A stretch of DNA of 64,000 nt from Azolla caroliniana (Eukaryota > Polypodiophyta): the NCBI GenBank assembly GCA_043228905.1, contig JBHGNT010000015.1, positions 9,486,001 to 9,550,000 of the forward strand, written 5' to 3'. Below are positions 21,205-32,299 of this stretch, in pieces (position 1 is the first letter of the stretch; each line of letters begins with the position of its first letter). Made by a program: the position numbers and the translations under genes. Under the pieces are notes generated by a model. It was not told the DNA's origin. It saw only the letters and a list, made by a program, of their open reading frames with translations, and did not search any database.

Positions 21205-23173
21205 CCTTTTGGCGACCACTAAGGTGACCCCCCTTTGAAGACGGAGTCGAAGAATGATACATGGATGGGCAAGCCATAGCGACTAAGTGCAAGAAATGGC
21301 GGAAACGTGCAAATGACGATGACAATGTTCGGCGAAAGTATGTTTTGTGCAAGTCAATGTGTCAATGTGCGTGGTTCCGAAAGCGGTTAGCGACAATGTG
21401 TGTGTTTCGAATGCGTGGTGCAAGATGCACAGTTGGACAAACAGCGACGCAGAGGGAACCGACGCCATCACGACCGGAAAGAGAAGCCCACCCGGAGACT
21501 GCAGTGGAAGACGTGGTGTGTGGAGCGGAGGCCGGCAAAATGTGCTGAGAATGCACGAGAGATGGTTCCAAACGAAGCAACAAAGAGTCGGAACCGGAAT
21601 CGGAACCAGACCCAAAGTTGGTTAACATAGAAGGGCCAATGTAGACAGAGAAGGAGACGCTGTCGTTGACGAGACATTGACGGCCAGAAAAACTGACAAC
21701 GCCCAAAAGACATGGACGACTGACTACACAATATCAAAACAAAACGAGGCAACCAGACAAGCTAGACTGCACAAGCACAGATAGAGACGAATGGACGGGC
21801 GAAAAGGAAGCATACAGACTCAAGCGACTCAAGCGAAAACGAGTAGGAAAGAACCGGACAGATGACCGAGAAGACGGACCAGACGCACAACCAAAAGACA
21901 ATGGACAGACATCCGGATGAGTGGCCAGAATGCACAAAAGTGGCCAATGTGGCCGCACAGCTGTAAAAGAGAAGCCGGTGTGGCCGGATAGGAGCGGAAG
22001 AACGGTTGATAACAACCAGAATGGCGACACGGGACAGAGATGGAGAAGCGGCCGGAGTGTCCAGACAGGCCCGAACAAAGACGGATGAGCAACGGCTATA
22101 GACACATTGAAATGGGCCAAATAGGACTACCGGATCGGAAAACGAAGAGCGGTCAAACTGGTCGGATAACAGTCAGAGCGGCCAAACTAACTGGACAAAC
22201 AGTCGGAGCAGCCCGAGAAGCGGTTGGACAACAACCAGAATGGCGACACCACACCGAAAAGCGACAAGAATGGTCGGATAGCCGATGGCTGGAACGGCGA
22301 TGATGTTGAAACGACAGGTCGGACAACCGAACAATGGCTGGAGGGCTGGACAAACAATAACAACCAGATCTGACTGACTGACCGGATGGAGTCGGAGACA
22401 CAGATAGACAGCCAGAAACAACGGACGGGCCGAACATCATCGACCGGAGCAGCCGGATGATGCGGTAGCAAGCAGAAGGATAGGAAGCAACAACAATGGC
22501 GGTGGTAGAAGAAGAAGAAGACAGAAAGGAACGGAACATAAAGATGAATTAGAAACAAGAAGAAATCACAAAGAAAAGAAAGAAGAGAAACGATGAAACA
22601 AAGAGAAAGAGAAGCAGTGGTACCATAACAGAGAAGAAAAAGAAGAAGCGGCAAAAGGAAGAAGAAAGCACGCGAGAAGAAGAAGAAGAAAATAGGAAAC
22701 AACACAAAAGAGGAAAAGGAACCAAAAGAGGAGACGAAGATGCAAGAAAGCGCAGAAGAAGGGAAAAAAAAAAACCTAAAATAAAATTGAAAATAGAGGG
22801 AAAAAGAAAAGAAAAACATAGGGGCATGTGAAGAATTTCGGAAACATGAGTGTAGACCAACAAATTTTAAAAACAAGAGGGCACCACCAAAATTTTGAAA
22901 ATCCCCAAGACTACTCACACACACTCAAAACAAAGGAAGAACATACATATACATGACATGATTTTGGACCCATGACGAAGTTCGTAAGTCGACAGAACGA
23001 GAATGTTCGTGTCGCGGAAGATTTGCTGACCGACAAAGATGTTTGAGTCAAGCACTCCGATCGAGGGAGTCGATCAATGAAAGGACCGATGGAAGTTCCC
23101 GTCGAAGAAATATCATCATCAAGGCATGTGGGATTTGATGTACAAGGTACTATCCCACGGGCGTGCCATATTT
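21205..23173 (+). other. interior of compact element, purine-rich, non-coding
   Basis: The first ~1.3 kb has imperfect internal repeats, for example ACAACCAGAATGGCGACAC at about 22012 and 22229. Bases 22500-22800 are almost pure A/G on the plus strand (GAAGAAGAAG type). The long minus-strand Phe/Leu ORF there is a shadow of this tract. CCCACGGGCGTGCCA just before the right LTR is also found before the right LTR of element F (62654-62668). Confidence 0.65.
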
Positions 23174-23696
23174 TGTTACCCCGTACGAGATGTACAGAGA
23201 GTCAAGTGTGATGAGCGAGGGTCGAATGTTATCATGATGTTGTTGTGTATGTGTAGGGGGCATAAATGTAATTGTGAGTCTATACGTATGTGAACACATG
23301 CACACGTGTGTGCATGTGGATGGATACGAGGAAGTGTGAGTGAGTGTCCAGTATGAATGCTCGAGGGGGCTTACACCCCTATGTATCTACCCCCTCTTGT
23401 ACTATTTAACCCCTTATGGGGAATGAATGAAACATGAATAACCATTTATCTCTCTCTCAATCTCTCTCTTGTCATCTCTCTCTTTTATCTCCCCTTACGT
23501 TGAACCCCCTTGGGAGGGGGGTGGAGCCATTCTAGGCACCACCCCCCACCCCACAATGCTTCTCTATGCTTCTCTATATGATCTCTCTCACCATCATACT
23601 CTCCATCACCATGTCTATCTTCATTACCAATCATCATAATTATCACCAATAATCAATCATGATTATCATTAACCCTAACCCTAAAATCATACAACA
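23174..23696 (+). repeat. 3' LTR of the compact element
   Basis: 523 bases, about 98% like the left LTR by eye, ending ACAACA before the CAATC duplication. Confidence 0.9.
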
Positions 23697-24290
23697 CAAT
23701 CCACCTGTACTCCCTCGTAGGTAGCTATGATAAAACTGACACTATTCCTGGGCATCGCTGGTGGTCGGGAGTATACATGACCATACTCGTGGAGTACCCG
23801 AGCAATTTCTCGAAACAATAGGTCTTCATCGCCTTGCGTGCGGTACGCCTTGCTGCCTATGGAGTATTCACCGAAATACCTCGTCAACAGCTCTTGTGAA
23901 GGGTTGTCGATCGAGTATATTCCCCCTTCCGGTAAGCTGGTCAGGGCTTGAATGGCTTCCTCGGTGATGACCTCCGTGTCGATGTCCTTAACGACATTTT
24001 CCGCATCTCCGTGCGGCGGTGCTTCGACTATCCTCAAGAATCCCTCTAGACCGTGTTGCTTCAGCCATTTCTTAGCTGCTTCTGAGAGTACCATGCATTC
24101 CATGTCGTCGTCGGAGTCGGTAGGTTGTGGTAAGATTAGTGCGCTTGTGTGTTCTGCGTGCTCTCGCCTGATCACTCGTAATCGCCTGTGTGCGTTGAGA
24201 TCTCTGTGTTCATGAAATGAAAGGGACTTTGCGCGACGAAGGTTTTCTTTCTCCATGCATGGCGCCTTTTCTTGATTCCTGCGCATGCAC
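23697..24290 (-). pseudogene. gypsy element G extra 3' ORF: N-terminal globular domain
   Basis: A 199-codon minus-strand ORF from 24286. It begins basic, then has DSDDDMECMVLSEAAKKWLK, LEGFLRIVEAPPH, LLTRYFGEYSIGSKAYRTQG and SFIIATYEGVQVD, where the compact LTR element cuts it. Element F has the same order at 59937-60500 (SSDDDDNMAIYVSDNLQQWL, LQGFIKVAEAKPH, RSYFEEYSPSAKAFQTQG, GFIISTYEGEIFDW). The conserved core suggests a real domain; I do not recognise its family. It lies after integrase in the same orientation. Confidence 0.65.
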
Positions 24291-24896
24291 GTCCTGTACT
24301 AATATAGCAGTCGGTTGACACGTGGTGCACCTTTTTTAAAGGGCTTTAATTAGCCACCCACCACACCTTTTCAAAGTGACTTTTCTTTTTCTTTTTCTTT
24401 TTTTTCTTTTTCTCTTTTCAAATTGAGTTTTAGTTAACCGGAAGAACCAGGTCCGTATCCCGGTTTTCCCCCATATTCACGTTTGCCAGCCACCCGTTTG
24501 TTGTTATCCGGTAACGCCGGCTCCGTCTGACTATCAGGTACTTTTTGTTGTATCAGCCTCCGTCTGCTCGAACGGATTCTGTGGCATAGGTCCACAATAT
24601 GGTTTGAGTCGGAACCCATTGACCCATTTGCCCATTATCTCACCGGCGAGCGTTCCGAGCTGGTATGAATTGTTGAATTCCTGCGTTATCCAATACGATC
24701 CGGTCCATCAGAACCGTAGCTTTCCCAGCATCTGACCCATCTGGGTCTGGAACACCAATACCGGCTTGCCGATCCTGAACATCTTCTCATTGCCCTTCCG
24801 GTGCCGATCAACAAATGCCTTCCTTCGTCGCTGCTCCAGTTCCAACTGCATGAGACTTGCTATACAATGCTCCTCGAGTTCACATAATGCAGCTAA
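24291..24896 (-). pseudogene. gypsy element G integrase C-terminal region and spacer
   Basis: The minus strand near 24720-24790 reads MFRIGKPVLVFQTQMGQML, the same position as GIGKPVLVFQTKMG in element F. Stops interrupt it. 24300-24430 is a T-rich spacer before the extra ORF. Confidence 0.6.
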
Positions 24897-25880
24897 CTAG
24901 ATTTTTTCCGATTCCTTTTCACTTAGTCGCTCTCTAACCTGTATCTGCAAACTCGGAACCTGAAATTCGATCAGCATTACTGCTTCTAGCCCAAATGCTA
25001 ACCGGAATGGTGTTGACCGGATACTCGTTTTGTATGTCGTCCGGTATGCCCATAGTGCACTATGCAGCTTGGTGTCCCAATCGGTCCGGTTTTCATTGAC
25101 GATCTTCCGCAAGATGTTTTGGAGCGTTTTGTTTGTGGATTCGGCTAGTCCATTGGCCTGTGGATAATACGGGGTATTGCGCTTGTGTACCATTGCATAA
25201 AATGTTGTTAAGCTCTCCACTACTTGACCGAGAAAATGTCCGCCTTGGTCGCTAATTAACTCGATCGGGCATCCATACCGGCACCAGATGTTCTCATATA
25301 AGAACTTTGCCATTGAAGCCGCAATATTGTCCCGCAACGCCTTAGCTTCTACCCACTTGGTGCAATAATCAGTGGCGACTATGACATATCTGTTGCCGGT
25401 TCTCATTGCCGGAGGTTTAAATGGCCCAACGAAATCCAACCCCCATTTTTGAAATGGTTCGAAGGGTAGCACCGGCTGGTGAGGCATCCTTGCCTGTTCT
25501 GTTGGTTAGCCCATCTGTTGACATAAATCACAGACTTTTGCGTATCGAACCGAGTCCTTCACTGTCGTCGGCCACCATAGCCCGTTGTGCCATATCTATC
25601 TTGCCGTAGCGTCCCCGGCATAGTGCCCTCCGGCAAAGGCACAATGCGCTTCTTGTAATATTGTGTCCTTTTTGTTGCTTCGCATTGCTCGCCGCCATAT
25701 GTCATCCGTGCCTTTCTGGTACAGGGTGTCTTGTAGTAGACAAAAATGTTGGCTTTGTACCACTAACCGCTTCTACTCATCCCGGTTCATCTCCTTTGGT
25801 GGAAGTCCCGTGCTTAGGAATTGATGCATGTTGTTTAGCCACTTGTCTTTGTCGACTACTGTGCTATCGGCTATTACTTT
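24897..25880 (-). pseudogene. gypsy element G integrase
   Basis: The 24897-25487 minus-strand ORF contains the catalytic core: FQKWGLDFVGPFKPP (first Asp), LISDQGGHFLGQVV (second Asp) and YYPQANGLAESTNKTLQ (Glu). It continues through WAYRTTYKTSIRSTPFRLAFGLEA. The H2C2 zinc-finger region upstream (25500-25700) is present but broken by stops. Integrase would insert the cDNA; this copy is inactive. Confidence 0.85.
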
Positions 25881-26470
25881 AAACAACTCAGCATCCGGAA
25901 ACTCATCCGGGACTCCATCGCCGGTCTCACCGGAGTCTAACCGGCTTAGATAATCGGCAACAACATGCTGTATTCCCGGCCGGTGATATATTTCGAACTC
26001 AAACTCTTGTAGCAACAATGTCCATCGGGCCAGCTTGCCGGTGAGTGATGCCTTTGAGACCAAATATAACAGCGCTGAGTGGTCGACATGAAATGAAAAT
26101 TTCCTTCCCAATAAATAGTGTTAGAACTTGGTAACACTGTAAATCATCCCTAAGGCTTCTCTTTCCATTGCTGAATAATTTCGTTCTGCTTGGGATAGCT
26201 TCTTGCTAGCATAATAAATCGGTCGGTACCATTTCGGTTCGGTCAGTTGCATTAGTGCGCTGCCGATTGCTATGTCGGACGCATCAACGAACACGTGGAA
26301 TTCTATTGACCAGTCTGGTGGTTGCACCACCGGTGCTTGTGATAGCAGTACTTTCAATGCCCGGTAAGCCTCATCCTCCGTATTTGTCCATTGAAACGGT
26401 GTTCGGTGAACCGCGACATGCAACGGTGTAGCAAGATCGGCCAAATACCGGAGCATCCGACTATGCCACT
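25881..26470 (-). pseudogene. gypsy element G RNase H
   Basis: Minus-strand residues include FHVFVDASDIAIGSALMQL, YYASKKLSQAERNYSAMERE and FHVDHSALLYLVSK. The end is LARWTLLLQEFEFEIYHRPG, HVVADYLSRLDSGE, the standard gypsy RNase H. A frame break separates the two halves near 26115. Confidence 0.85.
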
Positions 26471-27165
26471 GGATTTGTCTTAGAAACCGACTCAAAGCCT
26501 TGGCCATGGATGGTGTCGATGCCTCTAAGATTTCTTTGACCTTATCGGGGTCTACTGCGATCCCGTCCTTGTTGACAAGATGGCCCAGCAATGCACCGCT
26601 TGTTACTCCGAACACACACTTTGCTGGATTCAGGTGTAACCGATAACTCCTGCATTTCTCAAGACACAACTGGAGGTGTTGGAGATGCTCTCCTTCTCGA
26701 CTATACATGGCGAAGTCATCCAGGAATACCTACATGAATGCCGGAATTTACTCGCCAAATATTTCCATGATTATTCGTTGGAAGGTCGCCGACGCGGTCT
26801 TGAGCCCGAACATCATTACCACTGCGATGAAAACTCCCCATTCGGTGATGAACGTCGTCTTGTCTTGGTTGTTGGGGTGCATCCTTATTTGATTGTAGTC
26901 GCTGAAACCATCTAGAAAGCCTTACACTTCATGACCAACTACTGCGTCCACGACTCCATCCGTAAATGGAAGTGGAAAGGCGTTGGTCACTGTTGCCGCA
27001 TTAAGTTTCCAGTAATCGACGCACACCCGGATCTTATCGTTCTTTTTTGGCACGACGACTATGGGACTTAACCATGTAGCTTTTTTCACAGGTCGGATAA
27101 AACCGACTCGTAGCAACTTGTCAATTTCCTCTTTGACCTTGGCCGCATAGTTGGGGTTCATTCGG
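26471..27165 (-). pseudogene. gypsy element G reverse transcriptase
   Basis: The minus strand has NPNYAAKVKEEIDKLLRVGF, ATWLSPIVVVPKKNDKIRVC, VDYWKLNAATVTNAFPLPF and, after stops, the FLDDFAMYS-like active site near 26705-26730. CLEKCRSYRLHLNPAKCVFG and GALLGHLVNKDGIAVDPDKV follow. The palm is interrupted between 26708 and 26922. Confidence 0.85.
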
Positions 27166-28004
27166 TAACGCCATTGTGCTACCGGTTTGGCATCCTTACT
27201 GAGATGTATCTAGTGTTGGTACAACCGAGGATCCAGCTCCCGCATGTCTTCATATGACCAGGCGAATACGTCCCGGAATTCCTTTAATAAAGTGATCATC
27301 GCCGTCTTGTTGTCCGGTGACATTTCCTTAGCAATATGTACCGGTCTTGTGTCGTCGCCGGTTCCTAAGTTCACTTCCTCTAACTGGGATGCTTTCACGC
27401 GTTGGGATACCGCCATCTCCCTCTCTAGGGCTTCCTATTCTTGCCGTAATTCTCTGATAGCTTCCCGGTTCGGTTCCTCGTCGACATCATCCGATTGCGT
27501 TATATATGGTGACACCGCTTCTGCCACATCGATTTCAAATAGGGGTACAATTTTTGGGTTTTCTTCTAAGTATTGGTCGACCTCTTCGTCTACAAGCCCC
27601 TCGAGCATGTTTACACCTTCCGCATATAGCGGTGTCAGCTCCTTGGCGGTGCTTGCTTGAGGGTGGGTAGGTACCCTTACTTTAGTCTTTCCTCGCCGGA
27701 AGGTAATCATGTTTTTCCACTAGTTTTGTTTTATATGCGCTGTTTTTAGCCATGGGCGGCCCAACAACAATGGGTAAGCCCCTTGCGCATTGAGCTGGAG
27801 AACCACCGCCGAAATGCAGAATGTGTGTCCTCTGATAGTTACGTCTAGATCCCGTATCAAACCGTTAGGTCTTATCGAACTTGTATCCGCCATCCGGACC
27901 CAAAACGGGCAAGGCTCCCATTCCTGGATTCCTAGGGTATTACAAGTCTGTAGACTGATCATGTTCACGCCCGATCCTCCATCCACAATTGTCCCTGGTA
28001 GTTC
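27166..28004 (-). pseudogene. gypsy element G protease and linker
   Basis: Protease starts near 27986 with MDGGSGVNMISLQTCNTLGI (Asp-Gly-Gly-Ser active site) and LLLGRPWLKTAHIKQN. A linker follows with ITFRRGKTKVRVPTHPQ, LVDEEVDQYLEENPKIVPLFEID and SYEDMRELDPRLYQH, leading into RT. Two frame breaks are present. Confidence 0.8.
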
Positions 28005-29160
28005 TCATCCTTTGACGATGGCGGTGATTGCCGGATTGTTCGTGTCCACCTCTGCTAGCCCTTCTTCTGGATTTGAGAAGAATGTAGGAGCCGGCAACGG
28101 AATTGATGTGGTCATTCCTAATTTCAGCCCTTCCATAAACCGGGGAACTAGCTGTAATAACCGACCCAATGGCAGCGTAATTTGACATTCTTGTAACACT
28201 TGCCATGTTGGGTCTTCTGGCTGAATCGTGTTGGTGGCCTCTTCCGGTTTTTCCTTTTGTTGTTCAAGCTTAGCCACATTGTGCTCATTTGCCTTCTTCA
28301 CCCACTCGGTGGCTTGCTTTCGGATTGCCTCCTGTGTTTCCCACTCCGTTGTTTTGCCTTTTGCCCTGATGGTGACTTGTTGTATGTCGGCGACTTCTGC
28401 TACCACCATATTTACGACTAGTCTTTTCTCGTAGCTTTTAACCGGACATTGATTACTGTAATGTCCTTCTTGCCGGCAATAGTAGCAGTACACTTTCCGG
28501 GTGTTGCTGGATTCGACGTTTGCTCCGGTACCCGATTGAGGTCCTATTGGTGGACAGTTGGGTGCTTGGCCTTGGTCCGGTTTTCATAATTGCCTTGATC
28601 CTCCCTCCGTTGGTTGTAACCGGGGGAGTGATCCCGATTGTATCGCTCATATCGTTCACCGTTGTAATCCCGGTAGCTATCCTGCCGGTCTTGGTCGTGA
28701 TAATCCTTTCTGTCGTTGTTCCAGATATCTTGCGTTGGCCGGTAACGCTCATCTCGCCGCCAACGTTCTTATTCCTCCTCTCGGTTGCTGCGGGGTTCGA
28801 TTTGCCTTATCGGTGCGGCTTGCCAGTTCAGCAAGTTATATTCGCATCGGTCCATTGTGTGCGTCCTGGAATGACATAACATGCACTGTGTCGGCATGGT
28901 ACATTCTATTGTCGAGTGCCCGGCATTGAGACAAGTCGTACATTGTATAGCTTGCCAAAAACGTAGGTCGTCTTCTGTTGGTAATGTACGCTGGAGTGTC
29001 CCCATTGTTAGACACGAGCTTGTTTTCTCCATCTCCCTGACCCGTTCTATGACTTGGTCGATGGAATTCCTCTGTCCATTCTTCCCTTCTTGTTTTTTAC
29101 CGAGTGTTAGGGTTCGTCTATGGAAATCACGTATCCGGAGCAGAGGTTCTGAACTCTCAC
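28005..29160 (-). pseudogene. gypsy element G gag C-terminal half
   Basis: Read from 29160 leftward: LLRIRDFHRRTLTLGKKQEG, QRTLPTEDDLRFWQAIQCTT and an atypical cysteine cluster (CTTC, CTMPTQCMLCH, DRCEYNLLNW). A basic Arg/Tyr-rich stretch follows, then a CCHC knuckle CYYCRQEGHYSNQC near 28440-28490 and a KLEQQKEKPEE helix. Element F has the same arrangement at 55330-56200. The N-terminal capsid half is missing beyond 29160. Confidence 0.75.
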
Positions 29161-29524
29161 GTTGTCGTGGCGTGACTTGCCTAGAAGCGTAGCATTGCGT
29201 AGACAGAAGATAACGTGAAAGTGAGGAAGGAATCGTTGGGATTTTGGACGAAAGAGATGAAATAGATAAATAGTGATCAAGAAGATATGACAAGATAGGA
29301 TATAGAATGGTATTTGAAGCAATGAAAGAGATTCATAATTATTTGATGAAAGAGTTACAAAATGGGCGTGAGTATCATTCAATTCGAACTATGTCTCACA
29401 AGGTAATCGCTCTTCTATTTCTTGGTAATAAGCCACACCAATCTTCACTTCAATATTTCGATGAAGATAAGAATCGAACCGCTGCCCTTTCGTTTTGAGT
29501 TGAGCACCACAACCGCCAAGCAAC
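29161..29524. repeat. LTR-like stretch with SINE-like module
   Basis: No coding evidence. On the minus strand 29515-29470 reads GTTGTGGTGCTCAACTCAAA and then GCAGCGGTTCGATTCTTATC. The GGTTCGATTC core fits a pol III B box, and the upstream run has A-box-like spacing. Confidence 0.4.
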
Positions 29525-30142
29525 CGCCAAGCAAGCTCTTCTCTTATCTTTTTTTTTCTCTTGCTCTTTCTATCTTATGATATCTGTTATGTAATATAAT
29601 TCTATTTGATTATCTTGATATATCACACAATATAGTTCTTTGATTTCAATTCCTTCGTTATCCTTGTGACTATACTCCCTTCTCCTTTTATAGGAAGGGG
29701 ATGGTTTTGCATGTGGGCCATATGTTACACATGTAGAGAGGTCTCTTACATGTGTGTTATATGGTGCACATGTAGTATATCACAAGGTTTAGACCATAGT
29801 ACGTAAAATTCGTGTTCGTCTAGCATAACATTCGCCAAGCAAGCTCTTCTCTTATCTTTTTTTTTCTCTTGCTCTTTCTATCTTATGATATCTGTTATGT
29901 AATATAATTCTATTTGATTATCTTGATATATCACACAATATAGTTCTTTGATTTCAATTCCTTCGCTATCCTTGTGACTATACTCCCTTCTCCTTTTATA
30001 GGAAGGGGATGGTTTTGCATGTGGGCCATATGTTACACATGTAGAGAGGTCTCTTACATGTATGTTATATGGTGCACATGTAGTATATCACAAGGTTTAG
30101 ACCATAGTACGTAAAATTCGTGTTCGTCTAGCATAACATTCG
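29525..30142. repeat. 308-bp tandem duplication
   Basis: 29525-29832 and 29833-30142 are nearly identical (from CGCCAAGCAAGCTCTTCTC to GTCTAGCATAACATTCG), with only a few substitutions, such as CTTCGTTATCC / CTTCGCTATCC. Non-coding. The unit contains CACATGTAGAGAGG and CTCCTTTTATAGGAAGG, LTR-like in style. Confidence 0.9.
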
Positions 30143-30841
30143 TTTTCCTACATTGGAAAACAAATGTGAATGGTATTCAAACATTCTTGTGTTTTTTTTT
30201 TGTTTTTACCCCATTTTTTAATGTTTTTAATGTTTTCTATTCTATGTTTTAGGCTTATTTACCTCATAATAAATAGTTAATCCAAAAGTACGGTATTTAT
30301 CATTCTTTGAGGGTGTTTTAATTTCACGAATGTGAATGTGCGTATGGTACATATGGTTCATACTATGGTTTTTTAGACTATGTATTATCAATTCAAATAA
30401 TATAAATGGATATAAATCATGGATGTTGGTAAATGGTAAGGTTCGAGACTTGTAAGGTAGATGTTGTTGGTTCAAGTCCTCTCTTGCCAATGTAATATGC
30501 TATATGGTGCACACATAGTACATTATATGGTTTATAGTTTAAACCATACAATACTACTTCAAATAAAACAACACACATAGTTATAGATATACATACATAT
30601 ATATATTATAAGTATAGGGTAAATGGTAAGGTTTGAGAGTCATAAGGTAGGGGTTATTGGTTCAAGTCCTCTCTTGTCCATGCAATGTAATATATATATA
30701 TATATATATATTTGTATTTGCTTGTACATATAAGTATAATATTTTATGTATAAAACATTATCAAGATTTATTTTATTTTAGTTATGTATTTATCTTATTG
30801 TAGACTTTTAATGTGAAACTTTCCCACTTGATGACAACGCT
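30143..30841 (+). repeat. AT-rich stretch with two SINE-like modules and (TA)n
   Basis: GGTAAATGGTAAGGTT(C/T)GAGA followed by TGGTTCAAGTCCTCTCTTG occurs at 30429-30487 and 30616-30678. GGTTCAAGTCC is a textbook pol III B box. Both copies are in the same orientation about 187 bases apart. The second is followed by a (TA)n tract at 30689-30712. No protein gene is visible. Confidence 0.55.
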
Positions 30842-31352
30842 CTGATACCATATAAAATTGAAATGTGCAGAAGCGTAGACAAAATCGGTTGAACCGGATA
30901 ACAACAGAACATAGATATCAAGGTTTAATGGAAAGCTTCAATATAATATGCGGGAGAGACAAAGAGAGCAGAACGGTAAACTCAATTTCAAAATTATGAC
31001 AAGACTCTATACATACAACTATGCTTTACAACACTATTTATACAAGTTCTTACAGGACTAACTAAAGTATTGACAAGTACTTTAATGCTCATACAGAGCA
31101 TTAGACACTGACTACTAAAAAATATGCCTACATACTAGGCTAGAGTCATAGGCTTCTAACGGCCTACAAGTTTCAATCGGATCCGGATTATGATCGGGCT
31201 CTTGGTTCTGGAAACTGATCCAGACATTGATCATGTTCCTCGTTCCGGACTCTGATCCGGCTTTGGCTCATTCAGCCGATCAGTATTCGGCTGAGCTTGT
31301 CCGCTCAACAGTAAACTATGCGGAAGTTGACACACACAATCGGCTTAGTCGA
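30842..31352 (-). repeat. copia-type 5' LTR with primer-binding site
   Basis: Minus strand: TGGTATCAGAGC at 30844-30855, complementary to the 3' part of initiator methionine tRNA as in copia elements, directly follows the LTR end at 30857. The LTR body (30894-31352) repeats 14038-14479. The TGTTGAGCGGACAAGCTC run near 31304 may be its true terminus. Confidence 0.65.
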
Positions 31353-31559
31353 ACAGAACTAAGGACTTCGGCCTTTCGGCCCTTAGCTTTTTAGCTGTCG
31401 ACAACACAACCCATTTTGTCTCATCGAACTCGTACATTCAGCTCTCCCCTTCACTCATTCGGCTCCTCTCCATTGTTTTTCTCCTCTCCTGTTCTCCCCC
31501 TCAAGCAAGGCAAGTCGAGATGCGACAAAACAAGCATCTTCGAAAATTACCGCAACTTG
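31353..31559 (-). repeat. 3' terminal region of a copia fragment
   Basis: Pyrimidine-rich plus strand; on the minus strand GCTTGAGGGGGAGAACAGG at 31494-31512 is a polypurine tract expected just after the RNase H frame. No gene. Confidence 0.45.
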
Positions 31560-31712
31560 TCCAGTCCTAGCGTTTTGGTAAAGATGTCGGCCGCTTGCAA
31601 GTCAATCTGAATGAATCGTTATTCGACTTCATCGGTAAGGACCCGCTGACATAGAAATGGTAATGTACCTCAATGTGCTTTGTGCGAGCATGGAAAACAA
31701 GGTTCTTGTTAC
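31560..31712 (-). pseudogene. Ty1/copia RNase H C-terminus (element E)
   Basis: The minus-strand KNLVFHARTKHIEVHYHF motif is the conserved HARTKHI(E/D)..YHF end of copia RNase H, followed by LTCKRPTSLPK (QAADIFTK position). It breaks at 31712 where LTR sequence begins. Confidence 0.75.
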
Positions 31713-32180
31713 CGTATGAGATGCGTGGAAATATATAAGTGTTATGAGTGAGGTAAGGAGAATTCGACAACTAAAAAATGAAAGTAACGGTTGTCTTTGC
31801 GACTGACACTGCCTGTGATCGGTATTAGATCAACGGTGAAAGACTAGAGTGTTGTTGTGTGAATGTGTAATGTGCACGAGAACGAGTGAAAGTGTGGGTG
31901 TGAGTATATGTGTATGTGAACACATTGACATGTCTGTGCATGTGTACAGATAGAAAAGGGTATGAGTGAATTATGCGTGTCACAGTGGATGGCTTGAGGG
32001 ACATGCACCCCTATGTATCTAACCCTCATTCTATTACCATACGAGATGTACAGAGAGTTTAGTGTGATGAGCGAGGGTGAAGAGACTTAATGTTGTTGTA
32101 TATACGATTATAACTGTGAGTGTGAGTGTGAGTAGATACATATGTGAACACATGTCGATGAGAAGGGAGGATGTTTATGC
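31713..32180 (+). repeat. two truncated LTRs related to the compact element
   Basis: 31713-32036 and 32037-32180 both begin with a (C/T)GTATGAGATG / CATACGAGATGTACAGAGAG motif. They share TGTGATGAGCGAGGG, ATGTGAACACAT and CACCCCTATGTATCTA with the LTRs at 20682 and 23174, but are well diverged and incomplete. Confidence 0.65.
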
Positions 32181-32290
32181 TCGAGACAAATGACGTAGGT
32201 GCCGATATGTTCGCCAAAAGGCAAAAGCTCGAGTTAGATATCAACCTATGGCACAAGAGATTCGGCATTTTCAACTTCCCCCAGCTTCAA
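32181..32290 (+). pseudogene. Ty1/copia GAG-pre-integrase scrap
   Basis: Plus-strand TNDVGADMFAKRQKLELDINLWHKRFG matches the pre-integrase domain at 390-755. It is opposite in orientation to the copia sequence on both sides, so it came in by rearrangement. Confidence 0.6.
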
Positions 32291-32299
32291 GAGACGCAG

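Larger units (their letters stand above)
20682..23696 (+). mobile_element. compact non-autonomous LTR retrotransposon without pol
   Basis: Two 523-base LTRs differ at only about ten positions, and the element is flanked by perfect 5-base duplications CAATC (20677-20681 and 23697-23701). LTR ends are TGTTACC and ACAACA. Directly inside the left LTR is CCTTTTGGCGACCACTAAGG, a primer-site-like run similar to that of element H. The ~1970-base interior has no protease, RT, RNase H or integrase and only short arginine-rich ORFs, so it must borrow enzymes. It lies within the extra ORF of gypsy G in opposite orientation. Diverged LTR relatives lie at 31713-32180. Confidence 0.9.

Noticed and set aside
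22187-22924. 245-residue minus-strand ORF rich in Phe, Leu and Ser
   Set aside because: It is the complement of the purine-rich tract of the compact element; low complexity and no homology pattern.
29525-30142. CRISPR array or phage-like direct repeats
   Set aside because: Two long adjacent copies without spacers, in a plant nuclear setting.
30429-30487. tRNA gene suggested by GGTTCAAGTCC
   Set aside because: No acceptor stem, anticodon arm or cloverleaf can be laid out; better explained as a SINE-like module.
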